This document shows, piece after piece, positions 1 to 11,789 of a stretch of 64,000 nt of DNA. This stretch comes from Mytilus galloprovincialis (taxonomy: Eukaryota > Mollusca > Bivalvia > Mytilida > Mytilidae): NCBI RefSeq assembly GCF_965363235.1, contig NC_134846.1:64655121-64719120 (forward strand). The letters are read 5' to 3'. The notes under the pieces are model-generated. The model saw only the letters and a list, made by a program, of their open reading frames with translations, was not told the origin of the DNA and did not search any database. Both the position numbers and the translations under genes were made by a program. Numbering within the stretch: the first letter of the stretch is position 1; the number at the start of each line of letters is the position of its first letter.

Positions 1-918
1 TTTACACACTTTGACCATTTTAAAGAGTTAAACACCCCGTTTATTGAGAAAAGTAAATCTATTTTCATATTACTAAAAACAATACGGAGAAGTTTGTCCA
101 TGTGCACTTTAATTCAGAGTAGCGGTATATTGTACAAGACTTTATTCAGACTATTACATAATAAGTTTTCTTATTTTACTAAAGGTGTGTACTTGCTGCT
201 GTTTTGCTATGGAAATCAGGTTTTTACACAACGTCTTCAAACTGAAGTTTGCAAAGAAAACAAAAAAATGTACTTGATTAACAGGCAGTGCATTGCGCAT
301 TCACTTATTGGAACAAATGTCGACGCCATCGCTGGCTGGTTATTATTAGCTTCATATTTCTATGAAAAAGGCAAACCTCTATGCGTTCTTAAAATCATTG
401 ACGTGATTCTTGCGAAATCGATAGATGATAAAATGTTAATTGCTGACGGATACCATGAAGACGTTATGATGACTTATTTAGAACAAGTGGCTAGCACCAA
501 TTGGAATTATAAATTGTCAGTTCTGAATTACATGAAAATGCATTGTGTTGATATGATTTATGTTATACCTGGTTCTCCCCTGAACCCCGAAGAACTATTG
601 CCAAAATTTAAATTTAACTTTTATACAATTCCACCAGTCATATACGCGTATATTCTGCGGTTCGTGTGTTATAATACAAAGGACAAGATCTCTCTCAGGG
701 AAAAAGCGATTTGCGACATAATAAAACAGTGTCGCGAAAATTGTTTTCTTGGAGATTGGAAGGGAAGAGCTATTACATATGCAATATTAGCAAAGATTTA
801 TCAAGCTATGCATGATGATAAGTCTGCTTTATATTGGAATTCGCATTTATGCAGATATTGGAGAAAAAATAATGGTGGACCCATTACGCTGTTTTTACCA
901 ACATTTGAATTACAATAG
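1..918 (+). CDS. Mab-21-domain protein (gene A), C-terminal part, 5' end outside window
   Basis: The reading frame is open from base 1 to the TAG at 916-918, giving about 305 residues; the ATG at 94 is internal, not the start. The protein aligns along its whole visible length with the C-terminal ~295 residues of gene B (34829-38387); both share the motif FIE(K/R)SKSIFILLK and the block GWLLLASYFY. This region lies downstream of the nucleotidyltransferase fold. It looks all-helical and TPR-like, with segments around DAIAGWLLLASYFYEKGKPL and GRAITYAILAKIYQAM spaced like helical hairpins; that is inference from pattern only. No frameshift or stop is visible, so the gene may be functional. AATAAA at 921-926, immediately after the stop, and at 1099 are possible polyadenylation signals. 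Its catalytic region is outside the window, so enzymatic competence cannot be judged. Known of the family: bivalves carry very many such genes, and some cGLRs make cyclic-dinucleotide-type signals in innate immunity. Confidence 0.82.
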   Translation, partial: FTHFDHFKELNTPFIEKSKSIFILLKTIRRSLSMCTLIQSSGILYKTLFRLLHNKFSYFTKGVYLLLFCYGNQVFTQRLQTEVCKENKKMYLINRQCIAHSLIGTNVDAIAGWLLLASYFYEKGKPLCVLKIIDVILAKSIDDKMLIADGYHEDVMMTYLEQVASTNWNYKLSVLNYMKMHCVDMIYVIPGSPLNPEELLPKFKFNFYTIPPVIYAYILRFVCYNTKDKISLREKAICDIIKQCRENCFLGDWKGRAITYAILAKIYQAMHDDKSALYWNSHLCRYWRKNNGGPITLFLPTFELQ

Positions 919-1440
919 TTAATAAATGTTGACCGATTGTGAGTACATTAACTTTGTTTTGAATGTCATTTAAACTTCATTTATTCAGTGGGAGAATTGT
1001 TTTATCTGTAAGACTGTTATTTATTATTAATCAAATGTATGATAAAAAACGTTCGTCAAGAATCGTTTTGTTACTTTTATTCGGGCGGATACCTTGTTGA
1101 AATAAAACAAAGGAAATGAGACTCGTTATTAGTGAAGATCATAAAGATCTAGCCTGTTTTTATGGGCTTTAACGGTTTAATGGAGATGCATAGGTTAGGA
1201 TCTTCTGCATCTTATATACCTGTTTTTACTTAAATTAAAGTATTTTAATCAAAGACATATTTCTACAAAACAGTCGTTTGTGATAGTTGAAATTCATGTG
1301 AATCTTTTTAGTACATAAGCATACATTCCTCCCACAAAATCGACAAAAAATATGAAATATTAACATTTTTGAAACATTCATTTGCTTCCCTGTCCCCCAC
1401 AACAGTTTTGTTTTGAAAAAAATAAAAAAAAATAAACAGT
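919..1440. other. Intergenic, no gene seen
   Basis: This AT-rich stretch follows gene A and may hold its 3' UTR. The only ORF is a 74-codon reverse-strand frame rich in Phe, Lys and Asn, which looks like chance. Confidence 0.5.
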
Positions 1441-2110
1441 ATTTCAACGAAAAGAGCAAATCGAGTACTCCTTTATTTTTGCAGACGTGTTTAAGTTGAC
1501 TATTTTGTCTTAAAATAGTTTAAAGCAAAAATGTTCGATGCATTATCTCTCTTCAGATTCTATTATTTTTTATATATTTAGGCTAAAGGTTAGAAAAATA
1601 ACATTAAAAATTCACAATATTAAAAAAATGAATATATGGGTCAAGTTAAATACGTTTCTAAAGATTTATTAAAACAGAATAAATGTTTATTTAGTAACAC
1701 ATTTTTACTTGAAGTACTTGAATACAAAATGTATAAGTGGATTTTAAAAATGCACATGCGTCATTAGCAATCATTTCACATTTTCATATTTTATAATTCA
1801 CCAAAAAACTTTATGTGTGTGAGTGTGTGTGTTTGTTTTTATTTTTTATTTTTTTTTATTTTACGAGTTCTCCCTGAAAACTAACCAGACAATAGGTTTA
1901 AGTTGATTAAAGGTTTCAAATTACACTAAATGACGGTCAATAGCTAGTTTACACATTTGTCTTTTAAAACACAACTGACATATTAGGATCGTAATAATGC
2001 TATGTGTAAAAATATATATCTATTGTTTTTCAGGGGCTAAATTGAGAGCCCGTCTTCCCTACTATTGAAAATAATGAAAGTGTAATGGGGAGATACTTTT
2101 GACAAAGTTG
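1440..2110 (+). repeat. Dispersed noncoding repeat, copy 1 of 3
   Basis: Reading + strand, this segment shares ordered blocks with 7490-8160 and 10840-11500. Examples are 'TCGAGTACTCC...GTGTTTAAGTTGA', 'CTTCAGATTCTA', 'ATTCACAATATTAAAA', 'GGTCAAGTTAAATAC' and, near its end, 'CAACTGACATATTAGGATCGTAAT'. The copies are diverged with small indels, so they are old. There is no coding potential. It is probably a decayed transposon or a 3' part of one. Confidence 0.6.
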
Positions 2111-2269
2111 AATCCTGACCGTACATTTGTTATAACACTTCGATGTTATCATGTATATCTATTATATAGTCAGAATAATAAATCTACTGTTTGCAAAAGT
2201 ATGAATAATTCTAAATAATAATGATGTTCTTATCCCGGGCAAAAAAACATTAGCCGTATAATGCACACC

Positions 2270-2780
2270 TATTAGGAATTTTTAGTCCTCAATGCTCTTT
2301 AACTTTGTACTTGTTTTGGCTTTCGAACTTTTTTTATCTGAGGGTTACTGGTTAGTGTTGTGTGGACGAAATTCGCGTCTGGCGTATTAATTTATAAACC
2401 TAGTACCTTTTGATAGCTATTATGCGTGTGTTTCTCTGACCTATATGTTCTCCCAATATTTGTATTGTATTCCTGGCATGTAATATTGTCATTTCAATGT
2501 TATATTTAACATTGCCATAAAAGCGGGATGGTTCAACCAACTATTTTTTTCTTAAACGTCCTGTACCAAGTCAGTAAAATGGCCATTGTTATATTATAGT
2601 TCGTTTATGTGTGTGTTACATTTTAGTGTTGTGTTTCTGTTGTGTCGAAGTTCTTCTCTTATATTTGATGTGTTTCCCTCAGTTTTAGTTTGTAACCCGG
2701 ATTTGTTTTCTCTCAATCGATTTATGAATTTCGAACAGCGGTATACTACTTTTGCCTTTATTTATAAATAATTCAAACTT
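2270..2780 (+). repeat. Mussel dispersed repeat
   Basis: The segment starts with the 'TTAGTCCTCAATGCTCTT...GACGAAATTCGCGTCTGGCGT' block and continues to 'CAATCGATTTATGAATTTCG...GTATACTACTTTTGCC'. I recognise both as highly repeated mussel genomic sequence. The 61-codon ORF inside is part of the repeat and is not treated as a gene. Confidence 0.65.
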
Positions 2781-3445
2781 TTTTGGAGACCAATGCTTTT
2801 AAAGAACCACTTATTAAATCTATTTCATATTTTTGAAACCCCTCGTAGGTTTTTTGTTTGACATGAAGTGTGAGTGAACGATTGTTTCAACTCCCAATAT
2901 TTTGTCTAAAATTTGTAGTTCCATAAATCTTGGTCATATAAATCTCGTAATCCTTTTAGTTTTTACTGTTTTGTTAAGTCTGTTTGGTTTTGATGTCTCA
3001 AATTATTCTGTACATTTGACTTTCGAAATGTTTTACTCCATAATAATCACAAAATGGTTATGTTCTTAAATTAAAAGATGTTAAATTTTAGAGACAGCGG
3101 AAACGCAAAAGAAGCACTGGAACAGTTACTACTTCTTATTCATGTGTCGTGTGATACTGTATAATCATATGAACTATAAGAACGCTTTATTTATCTTGTT
3201 TACTCTAAAATTTATATATTATTGTACAAAAAGATTGGCTATCATCACATTTAAGAGTACATAACTGAATTGTATTTATTCATATTGTTATTTTTATTTA
3301 CATGTATCATTGACTCGCTTCATGAAGAAATATAGATCTACAAATTAATTGAAGTCTATAACTGATTGATGATAATAGTTTTTCCACATTTTTTCCGACC
3401 GACGCTAATTTATCCAAATGCGGAATGCTTTATTTGCTCCTAAAT
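2781..3445. other. Intergenic, nothing recognised
   Basis: AT-rich sequence without a convincing ORF, palindrome or repeat shared with the rest of the window. Confidence 0.4.
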
Positions 3446-3449
3446 TTGA

Positions 3450-3860
3450 CATTTTGACTTATCATGTCTGTTTGGTTGTCACACATTCTTATCATTATAA
3501 AAGAATGTTAATAGACTGTCATACGAGTGAGATTTATCTTAGCTATAACACTAGGTTTAATCCACAACTACGACAAAAGGAAATGCATGTACTTAGTCAG
3601 AAATATTGCAGTTGTTTTCCATTCATTTGCTGTGTTTGAGCATTTGATTTTGCCATTTGATACGGGACTTTCCGTTTTGAATTTTCTTTGCAGTTCTATA
3701 ATTCTTGTGACTTTACTTTTTACACATTTTGAAAATTTTTCAACCGTTCCTAAGAATCACTTTGATGTCAAACTGTGTAAAAAGTAAAATTACAAGAATA
3801 TAGAACTGCAAAGAAAATTCAAGATTCTTGGGAACAGTTGAAAAATTTTAAAACTTGGTA
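3450..3860 (+). repeat. Mussel dispersed repeat with rearranged inverted blocks
   Basis: The block from 'CATGTCTGTTTGGTTGTC' through 'TTGATTTTGCCATTTG...GACTTTCCGTTTTGAATTTTC' matches a common mussel repeat that is also present, diverged or inverted, at 33100-33210, 33580-33720, 42326-42400 and 20470-20540. Its end is followed by inverted copies of two of its own blocks: 3675-3725 pairs with 3774-3824, and 3728-3760 pairs with 3826-3858. Confidence 0.65.
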
Positions 3861-3915
3861 GCATATGCACTGTAACCTATCACGTATATACGCTATTAGA
3901 CCAGATTCAAAGAGT

Positions 3916-3985
3916 TAAATTGACATACGTTTCCCCTTCAAGATCACTCCATTCTGAAGGAAAATCTTCTTCCGAAATGACCATT
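3916..3985 (-). pseudogene. Relic of a C-type cGAS-like receptor gene
   Basis: About 70 bp on the + strand match the interior of gene C at about 45418-45485, including 'AGATCACTCCATTCTGAAGG' identically. Translated on the minus strand the relic reads SEEDFPSEWSDL against SQEGFPSEWSDL in gene C. The frame stops soon after, and no further exon-like homology is visible on either side, so this is a fragment of a dead copy rather than a gene. It lies 3 kb downstream of gene A in convergent orientation, mirroring the A-type pseudogene/gene C pair at 43-46 kb. Confidence 0.7.
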
Positions 3986-4149
3986 GCATATCAAAAACTG
4001 TTCAAAAACTTTTCACTTTTATATTTTTTGCCGACTACAAACAAGAATTTCCATATTTGAAAGTACTTCGCCAATTTTAATTTTTGGTGTGGATCTGAAT
4101 CTGATAATTGTAACATTCATCAAAATGTCTTCTTATTACCTGGAATAAG

Positions 4150-4690
4150 AAAGATCATCTGATAAATATTTGCATTTTTATTTTGTAGAAATGATCCATA
4201 GAAAGCCTTATCACGGTGGGTATGGTTGTCCTGCGAGAGAACGTTCTGTGCTGGTGATTTGGTCCTGACGGGTGCTGGTGATCAATGAAAAAATGTAAAC
4301 AAAGACGAAAATAATGATTTTTGACGTTTTCACTCATAAAAAATGGAAGAAAACGGTTGAGATTTTTCAATTTTGTTTCTTATGGGTTCATATGTAAACC
4401 ATTAAAAAGTTGACCCTCTAAACTTTTTCAGTAAGCGTAACACAGAAATGCTCATTTTCAGAAAATCTCGAACTGAAAAAATAAAACAAAAATGCTCATA
4501 GAGTCCGCTTTCTATACCGCAATCCACGCGACAAAACTATTTTGTGAAAAAACATTGCAATTTATTAACATTTAGCATTTTCTCAATTTATTCATGTTCT
4601 GATACTGTGCTGGTGGTTCCTGTCATTGTGCTGGTGGGTCCTGATACGGTGCTGGTGATTTTGGATAAGAAGTTGGTCATATTTGAAACA
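4150..4690 (+). repeat. Left member of an inverted repeat pair with GTGCTGGTG motifs
   Basis: Positions 4212-4290 are the reverse complement of about 9110-9201 ('CACGGTGGGTATGGTTGTCC' through 'GGTCCTGACGGGTGCTGGT'). A second cluster at 4600-4670 repeats TGTGCTGGTGG and TCCTGA units several times. The mate is at 8885-9215. Confidence 0.65.
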
Positions 4691-4699
4691 AATGTTACA

Positions 4700-5460
4700 A
4701 AATCAATAAAATTGGGCAGATAATTGTTGTCAATAGGATCTATGACTCCTATTTTAGCTCTTGTGCATCCATTTGGCTGTTTAATATGTGTTTTGAAATG
4801 ATCGTAACTTGTATTAAATAATTACATAAAAGGGCAACATCTTTCGTCCAATATCAGATAACAATATATAGTATCTAAAATAAGAATAGTTTTATTAAGA
4901 TATTTTAAATGCCCCTTACATTGATGCTTCAACAATGATCAAAGCCAATGCCGCATAGACATGTTTGTTAGCGCTCCGCATACCCCTCCCCACTTCCACC
5001 CAACCAACCCTCCTCATTTCCTCCTTCATTGTTACAGTGGTGTACCAAAACAACAATTTATTACATAAAATAATAACACAAAGACACACATTATTGAATA
5101 ACGAATGCTTGCAGGTACTGAAAGCTAGTTCAAAGCCGCATTTTCAACTAATAGATAAACCATGTTCTCATATACAAAAATCCCAATCGTGTAGATTAAA
5201 AAAGTCTCAAAACTTAAGTTCACATTTTAATGTTTGATGAAGCAGAACTTTAAAAGTGTGCAGGGAATCTTGTTCTCACAACAGTTATTGTCATAATTAT
5301 GTTTACATAAGACTCATAAAGGAATTAAGAAGGTACCAAGCAATATTTTACAGTTCAATTTAATGATCATGAATGGAAGGAAATGGTACGTAAGTTTACA
5401 TAGGACAAAAAGAAATTGATAGTATTTTTTGGCGAAAGACTTAAACGCTTCCTTGCATTA
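4700..5460. other. Intergenic, nothing recognised
   Basis: No convincing gene. The 90-codon ORF at 4965-5237 has no recognisable motif and biased composition. Confidence 0.4.
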
Positions 5461-5467
5461 TATAGTA

Positions 5468-5742
5468 CAGCTCTTCTATAAAAGCATGCAAAAAAAAATT
5501 TGATTGACTTGCTTGCTATGTTTGCTTGGATGTTTTCAAACAATAGGTAGGCGGAGTTTCAATACATACTGGGATTTGATTGGACAAATACAAACTGACA
5601 GGAATTGAAGTTAATGTTTATTTTCCAAATAAATTGTAGTATATAGTAAACAGACTACTTACCTGTCGTTTACAAACATCCAAACAATCATAGCAAGCAA
5701 TTTAATCAATGGTTTGCTTTGCATATATTTATAGAAGAGCTG
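5468..5742. mobile_element. Palindromic MITE with TA target duplication
   Basis: Terminal inverted repeats of about 75 bp start CAGCTCTTCTATAAA on the left and end with its complement on the right; the arms also share the TTGATT, TTGCTTGCTATG and GGATGTTT blocks. TA flanks both ends (5466-5467 and 5743-5744). Length is 275 bp with no coding capacity. A TA duplication fits a non-autonomous Tc1/mariner-like or PIF-like element; the superfamily is inferred. Confidence 0.75.
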
Positions 5743-5744
5743 TA

Positions 5745-6437
5745 AATTCTAAAAAAAAAAGAAATTTTGTTGTCGTAGATGGTTAAATCCTCAACAAAAT
5801 CACAATATCTTTGTTGGAACGAATAAAGGTTTTAAATCATATTTTCGTGGACGTTTTAGCTTCCACCCTGACGAGACATGTTAGCTGTTCGTATGCTGTT
5901 GCACCTGACGCACGGAAACGTTCACATTTCCATCTTCTTTACTGAAATATTTTACCCAGCTCATACTTGACAGGACTGTTATCCTAGTAAAAGGTGTAAC
6001 CAATGAATTGAACACAAGTTAAAAATTCCATAATACTATATAATTCATTTTATGTGTCAATTTGTTCGAAAAAAAGTCGAAAAGAAGAGAGTTTTTTTAA
6101 TGCCATGATTATCTGCCGCTTTCTAGATCTATGCTTAGCATTTATTTCAGATGACATGGACTCCTCACCCTGGTGACCCTGCTGCCTTTCATAACTTTAT
6201 CCGTATACATATATTAATAGATAAACAAAAGGCTGCAACTGGTATTTGATTCGTTGTAACGAGAATATTTGTGGTGAATGGAAACTGTGAGGGTCAAAAT
6301 CTTAAATTGCTTATAAATGTTGCTGGACCCAATTTCGTTATCTGATCTGAATTTTCTGAAATGTGCAAGGTGATAGACATTTTGATTTTTTTTACTCGGT
6401 AAGTTTTGCCCTAATTGCTTAAACATTTGCAATATTA
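5745..6437. other. Intergenic, nothing recognised
   Basis: No gene or clear repeat seen. The reverse-strand ORF at 6214-6465 runs into the next inverted repeat and is not supported. Confidence 0.35.
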
Positions 6438-6703
6438 AAGCCGATTTCAATGAGTGTGTAGACAAAGGGAATATCTTTGGTTATCTTGCTTGCTGAACAG
6501 AAAAGTCATTGTTAGGTTATGTAAACTACCCTACTTTAAGAGTAGACTAGTCCGACAAATGACACATCTTTCTGTCTGTAGGACCAGGCTAATTCGAAAG
6601 GAGGGTATAGACCTTACCTAACAATGACTTCACGGTTTAGCTAACAAGCAAGCTAACCAAAGATATAACATTTGCCTACATACTCAATGGAATCGGCTGT
6701 AAC
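6438..6703. mobile_element. Inverted-repeat MITE
   Basis: The left arm (6438-6530; AGCCGATTTCAATGAG...TATCTTTGGTTATC...GTCATTGTTAGGT) is matched by the right arm (about 6615-6703) in reverse complement, about 90 bp per arm with scattered mismatches. The unpaired centre is about 85 bp. No clear target duplication was found. Confidence 0.7.
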
Positions 6704-7489
6704 TAAAAACTCGAATACATTTTAACAGACAGTGGTCTGGTTTGTTGATGAATATTGTTTTTCCTAGATTCACTCTTGAAAAAATCATTTGGTAACATTT
6801 GGTCATTGTAATACGGACGCCAAGACAATAAATGAACCTCACACGATCCCTCGACACAGTTGAGCTTATATATGATCTTATAGCGATTCGGGTTGAAAAT
6901 CAGTTGAAATTAAGCCAGTTATTTGTGTGTGTAGATTTGTATTGTTTTAAACTGTAATTTAATCTAGGTGTTTAATCTAAGAGTTTCTTTTTTAAACTTA
7001 TTTACTTGTTTTATACTCAATTGGTAGTATGAAGTTACGAGATATTTTAATTTTTGAAATTGAAGGCACAATTAACAAAGCAAACGTTAGTTTCAAATAC
7101 TATTAAATAGATTTTTAAGGATAATGTACCCTTGTGTTGATCCGATCCCATGCTAAACATAACAAAAATTTCTGTACAAAGGTCTGTGAATTTTCTACAA
7201 AAATAGTGATTTTATTTTCACCAAATTCTCTTTTCTACTAAATACAATAATGAACTATAAATAATAATGCTTTGCCAGAAGTTTCCCCTTGATACATGTA
7301 TATGTACAAAATTATATCTCTATTATTCATTGTCTGTGCTGTTTTGATACTATTGCAGTTTGCACATTTTCGTAATTGACAGGCCACAGGAGGGGGTGAT
7401 AAACCATACACGAAAATATAAAATATTGATCTAAGTACTTAATTTGCATCTCTGAACCCCCACCCCGGCTTGTTTTTTAGGAGGGTGTC
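6704..7489. other. Intergenic, nothing recognised
   Basis: AT-rich, no supported ORF or structured repeat. Confidence 0.35.
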
Positions 7490-8160
7490 TAAAAATGGTC
7501 GATTACAGACAGCCGAGTACGCATTTTACTTTCCAGGCGTGTTTACGTTGATTGTTAAAGTCCTGAAAACGGATAGATAGAAACAAAAATGTTTGATTTA
7601 TCTGGCTTTAGATTCAGTTTTTTTAAATATAAATTAAGTCTACATTTTAATATAATAATACTAAGAATTCACAATATAAAAAAATGCAGAAAAAAAATGG
7701 AGATGTGAAATATCTTAATAAGGAGTCATTACTACAGAGATGGTGTGTTTGAAACACAAAACTTAAAAGCTTAGTGATATTACCAATATTAAAATAAAAA
7801 TGTATTTTAGTTTGGTAGTTTTTCCATTTACTCATTTTCAATCATAATTAAGGCACATTTGATTTTTTATTCATAAAAATATTTAAATATAGAAAAGTAG
7901 GACACATTGTTCACTTCCTCCCCTGTAATTCTTTATCAAAAATATTTATTTATTTTGGAATTTTGAAATGAAAAAGCTAAGAAATCTTAGTTTTGTTAAT
8001 GTTCTCTAGGTTATCACGTCTTTATTCTCTGACATATTCTCTGACATATTCTCTGACATATTCTAGTCTGCCCTTTCATAAAATAGTGATTTTTTTTAGT
8101 GTTCTATCGAACTTTCGAAAAAAATACCTGATAACCGTTCAGACAAAAAAAATATGTTGA
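7490..8160 (+). repeat. Dispersed noncoding repeat, copy 2 of 3
   Basis: A diverged copy of the segment at 1440-2110. Shared ordered blocks include GTGTTTACGTTGATTG, TTTAGATTCAG, AATTCACAATATAAAAAAATG and the ACCTGATAACCG...CAGACAA block. Three direct copies of the 14-mer ATTCTCTGACATAT lie inside it at about 8027-8068. Confidence 0.5.
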
Positions 8161-8302
8161 AAAAATCTTACAGATACAGCAAGTGATTCTTAATAGCTGT
8201 AAGATACATTTTTCTTTTAAAATACAGCTTTTAAATCTTACGGGAAACTATTCCAAGCTTAACACTTTCACTGTAACCTCGCTCTAACTTATCATCCCCC
8301 AT

Positions 8303-8330
8303 CCCCCCCCCCCCCCCCCAAAAAAAAAAA
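8303..8330 (+). repeat. Homopolymer junction C17-A11
   Basis: A run of 17 C is followed directly by 11 A. A similar C-A junction occurs at 41450-41470. Run lengths may be affected by sequencing error. Confidence 0.8.
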
Positions 8331-8884
8331 CCAAACAAACAAACCCGCAATACTATTGTCATTCTTATAGTCACCACTCAATTTTTCACAAACAAATGTG
8401 TTTTAAGCTGCTAAAGACATATGATTCAAACGCGCTCAGAAAGTCCTTTCTTCTATATTTTTGCTCTCCATTTTTATACAAAACCTTTTACATTTTTATT
8501 TTATGGGTTATTGTTGAAGGTCGTACAATGACGTATGGTTGTTAACACATACTTTCTTTGGTTTCTTATGGAAATTTGTCCATTGACAACAAACATACAA
8601 CATCATCTACTTTATATAAGTATTGTATAAATTACAACGTATTTTGGCGATCTTGCAAAATGATCGTAATCCCGAAAATCGTAAACATATTTTCTTATCT
8701 TAAAAGTGGGCAAGAAGGGTTCCATTAACAGATTATAAAAAGAATAAAAAATAGGGTTTTTTTTTCTCTCATAATAACAGTAAACAGATTCATAACAATG
8801 TCAATTTCAAGAGAGCAGACAACAGTTAATTACTAGTAGTCAATAACAGTACAGCATCAATGATCTTGACTGAATATTTGCCAC

Positions 8885-9215
8885 TTTTAACTAAAATATA
8901 AAGGCACAGAACCAGGACATAGGAGCACAGAACCAGGGCCGTTTTTCTTATCACCAGCACATCGTCAGGACAATTCCGTTTAACGAACTTGCACGACTTT
9001 TGCAATTTTATATTGTTGTAATATACTTTTCATGGTACTTATGACGCATCAGAGAAAAATTAAGCAACAAAACAGTCGTTTTATTGCCGTTCTGATACAA
9101 TGTAAACAAACCCACCAGCACAGAATCAGGACCAACCAGCACCCGTCAGGACCAAATCACCAGCACAGTACGTTCTCTCGCAGGACAACCATACCCACCG
9201 TGCTAATACCACGTT
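8885..9215 (-). repeat. Right member of the inverted GTGCTGGTG repeat pair
   Basis: This is the reverse complement of the outer and inner motif clusters at 4212-4290 and 4600-4670, in the same order from the outside in. The small ORF at 9032-9232 is translated repeat. Reading inward, the pair could be the termini of a ~5-kb element (about 4212-9201), but the flanks show no target duplication. Confidence 0.6.
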
Positions 9216-9239
9216 TTCGTTGCCATTCTTAATTCAAGA

Positions 9240-10235
9240 TATCCCCCCCAAAGAAAAACCAATAAAAAGAGTTTTCAATGGGACTAGGAGAAAAGATATA
9301 CAAGCTTTCTTCTCATAAATTGCCTCACATATAATAACACTATATTACGAAAAGATTCTACTCTAGTATTTGCTGCATTGTATGGTATCCTAATTTGAGA
9401 TATAACTACCACAGTGGAACAGGATAAAGACATACAAACAATATCGAAATACAGCTTTTCAAAAACTATAACACGTGTGAAAATCCACTAGGTGTTTCTA
9501 AACTTACTTTGAGTGCTTGTGCCTATCCGAAAACAAGCATTGTCACAGAGTTGAATATAAGTTTATTTTAACCTGTATTTGGCAAAGACTTTTCAGCTTT
9601 CGTGTTCTCTTAGCCCTCAAGCCTTCTTACTTAATTTTTTTTTTATTTAAGTGTCACTGATGAGTCTCTTTGTAGACCATCGCGCGAAAAGCGTATAAAA
9701 AGATAAGCGTGGTACATTGATTAGTATTTTAACAATGCATTTATTTTGTAAATTAATACAAATACAAAAACAAAGTTGTAGCTTTTAAAATCATTAACAT
9801 CATATACAAATATTGATTAATGACACTCACTGTTAACAGCTATTTAAATTTTCTTGACAATTATATAATGGCGTACAATTTGTAAAGAACTATATTGGTT
9901 TATTACCCGAATCTTGGTTATATAAAAAGCTATAAATTGTTTTATTTTCGTTTGAAATCAAGATACCATAAACCAAAACATTTCTATGGTCAAATATTTG
10001 TATAATATAGAAAAAAAATATATAAGATCTCAACGAATATTTTGCTATCCTTTTTGCGGAATCTATAAAACATAAGTTCTGATTATGCATGCTATTACAA
10101 TTTTTTTTTAAATTAACGAACATCATACGGAAGACGTGGTAACTTAATCAAAATGGTAAAAACATGTGTCGAATCAAGTCGTCCGTGGATCTTTTCTAAA
10201 GGAATTTTAAACAAAAAGATGCGAACGGGTTCACT
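9240..10235. other. Intergenic with a short mussel-repeat fragment
   Basis: Positions 9645-9720 hold a degraded 'GTCACTGATGAGTCTCTTTG' repeat fragment. Otherwise no gene is supported. The reverse ORF at 9890-10126 is Lys/Asn/Ile-rich and looks random. Confidence 0.45.
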
Positions 10236-10239
10236 GTGT

Positions 10240-11640
10240 ATTAGACATAACAACCCAGTAGGGCCATTGGTGAAGGGGCTTTATTTTGCTTTAGGGTTGA
10301 AATGGGAACATTAACACCGATGTTTCCTGAAGAATAGATTGCAACTCGACTGAACATTACTAAAAAGATTCGCCACAACTACTTGAGGGATACGTAAGTG
10401 ACTTGTATGGAAACAAAACTTCGGTCCCTTCCCAGCACTCTTCAGGCTAAACCAGGTTGAAACAGAACAAAAGAATCGAAGCTCTTTGTTAGAGAAGGCG
10501 ATAAATGCTTACTGTAATGTTTACTATAGTAACAAAACATTTAAAAGTTAATTGAAACAAATAAAATGACAATTTTCGTCTCAATTACGAAGTGTTCTAT
10601 TTTAAAAACACCATTTACATAAGGTTTCAATTTATCTATTACATAGTTAAGCAGAACAATTAGATATTAAGTCAACGACATGGGTATCTATCAAGTTGGA
10701 TGTAGAAAATGCATACCCTCCGATTTTTTTAAAGCACGGACGGAGAACATATTAATCTATTAGTTCAGTAATTTTCGTTTCTGCCCTTCAATTATGTGAT
10801 TCAAGAAAAAATTCTAAAAAATGGGTAACAATTGTATCGAAAAGAGAAAATCGAGTGCACCTTTTTATGTTAGGGTGTGTTTGAGTTGAATATTTTGTCT
10901 TGAAAACGTACAAAGCAAGAATATTTGATACATCATCTCGCTTCAGATTCTAATATTTTATATATTAAAGCTACAGGTTGACTTTATAACATAAAAAAAT
11001 CACAGTACTAAAAGATGAAATATATAGGTCAAGTGAAATACCTATCTAATGAGTCATAAAAACAGAGTAGGTGTGTTCGAATAGCTATTTTTTTACTAAA
11101 AGTACTTGACGACAGTCGTTCAAGTTGGATGATGAAAATGTTTGTCTTCGAAAAAAATCAATTTTTTGTGTGTGATAACTAAGGTTTATAGTCTTCAGCC
11201 ACTAAATAAATCTAGTCTGCCCTTCCACGAAATATTTAATTAGAATTTTTTTTAAATGTTTATGAATTTTTAAAAATTCCACCTGGCAACCGATTAGACA
11301 ATAGTTTTAAATTGAATCAATGCAGACAAGATCATTAACTGATGCTCATTAGCAAGTAGATAGAATTGTCTTTTATAATACAACTGACATATAAAGATCG
11401 TAATGGTGCTATGCGGATAAATTTATCGGTTTCCAAGAGCAAAATTGGCAGCGCGTCATCCCTACAATGGCTTCCATTTCTACGATTGTGAAAATTAACT
11501 GGCGTAATGACGAAGTAGATTCCTGACTGTCTTTTTCTAATTGCAGATCAAATTTTCTTCAACCGGAAATATAATCATTGTTGTTTGATGGTAATCCGGG
11601 ACATGAATGAAATATTTGCAACAGATAACACATAACCAAC
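10240..11640 (+). repeat. Dispersed noncoding repeat, copy 3 of 3, with extended tail
   Basis: Positions 10840-11500 repeat the blocks of 1440-2110. The tail (11547-11630, with TCAACCGGAAATATAAT and CCGGGACATGAATGAAATAT) also matches 47930-48010, and more weakly 41650-41690. This is the most complete copy in the window. No ORF. Confidence 0.55.
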
Positions 11641-11789
11641 AGGTTTATATAGAAGATTGCTACCAAGAGATTACATTTTCATTTTCAACCGAGTGATCAC
11701 ATTAACGGTATACTTCATTCCAAGTGGTGTTTTGATTAAAACAATTCCATTAAACATCAAAATAATCGTAACATCATCTCGTTGCATGT

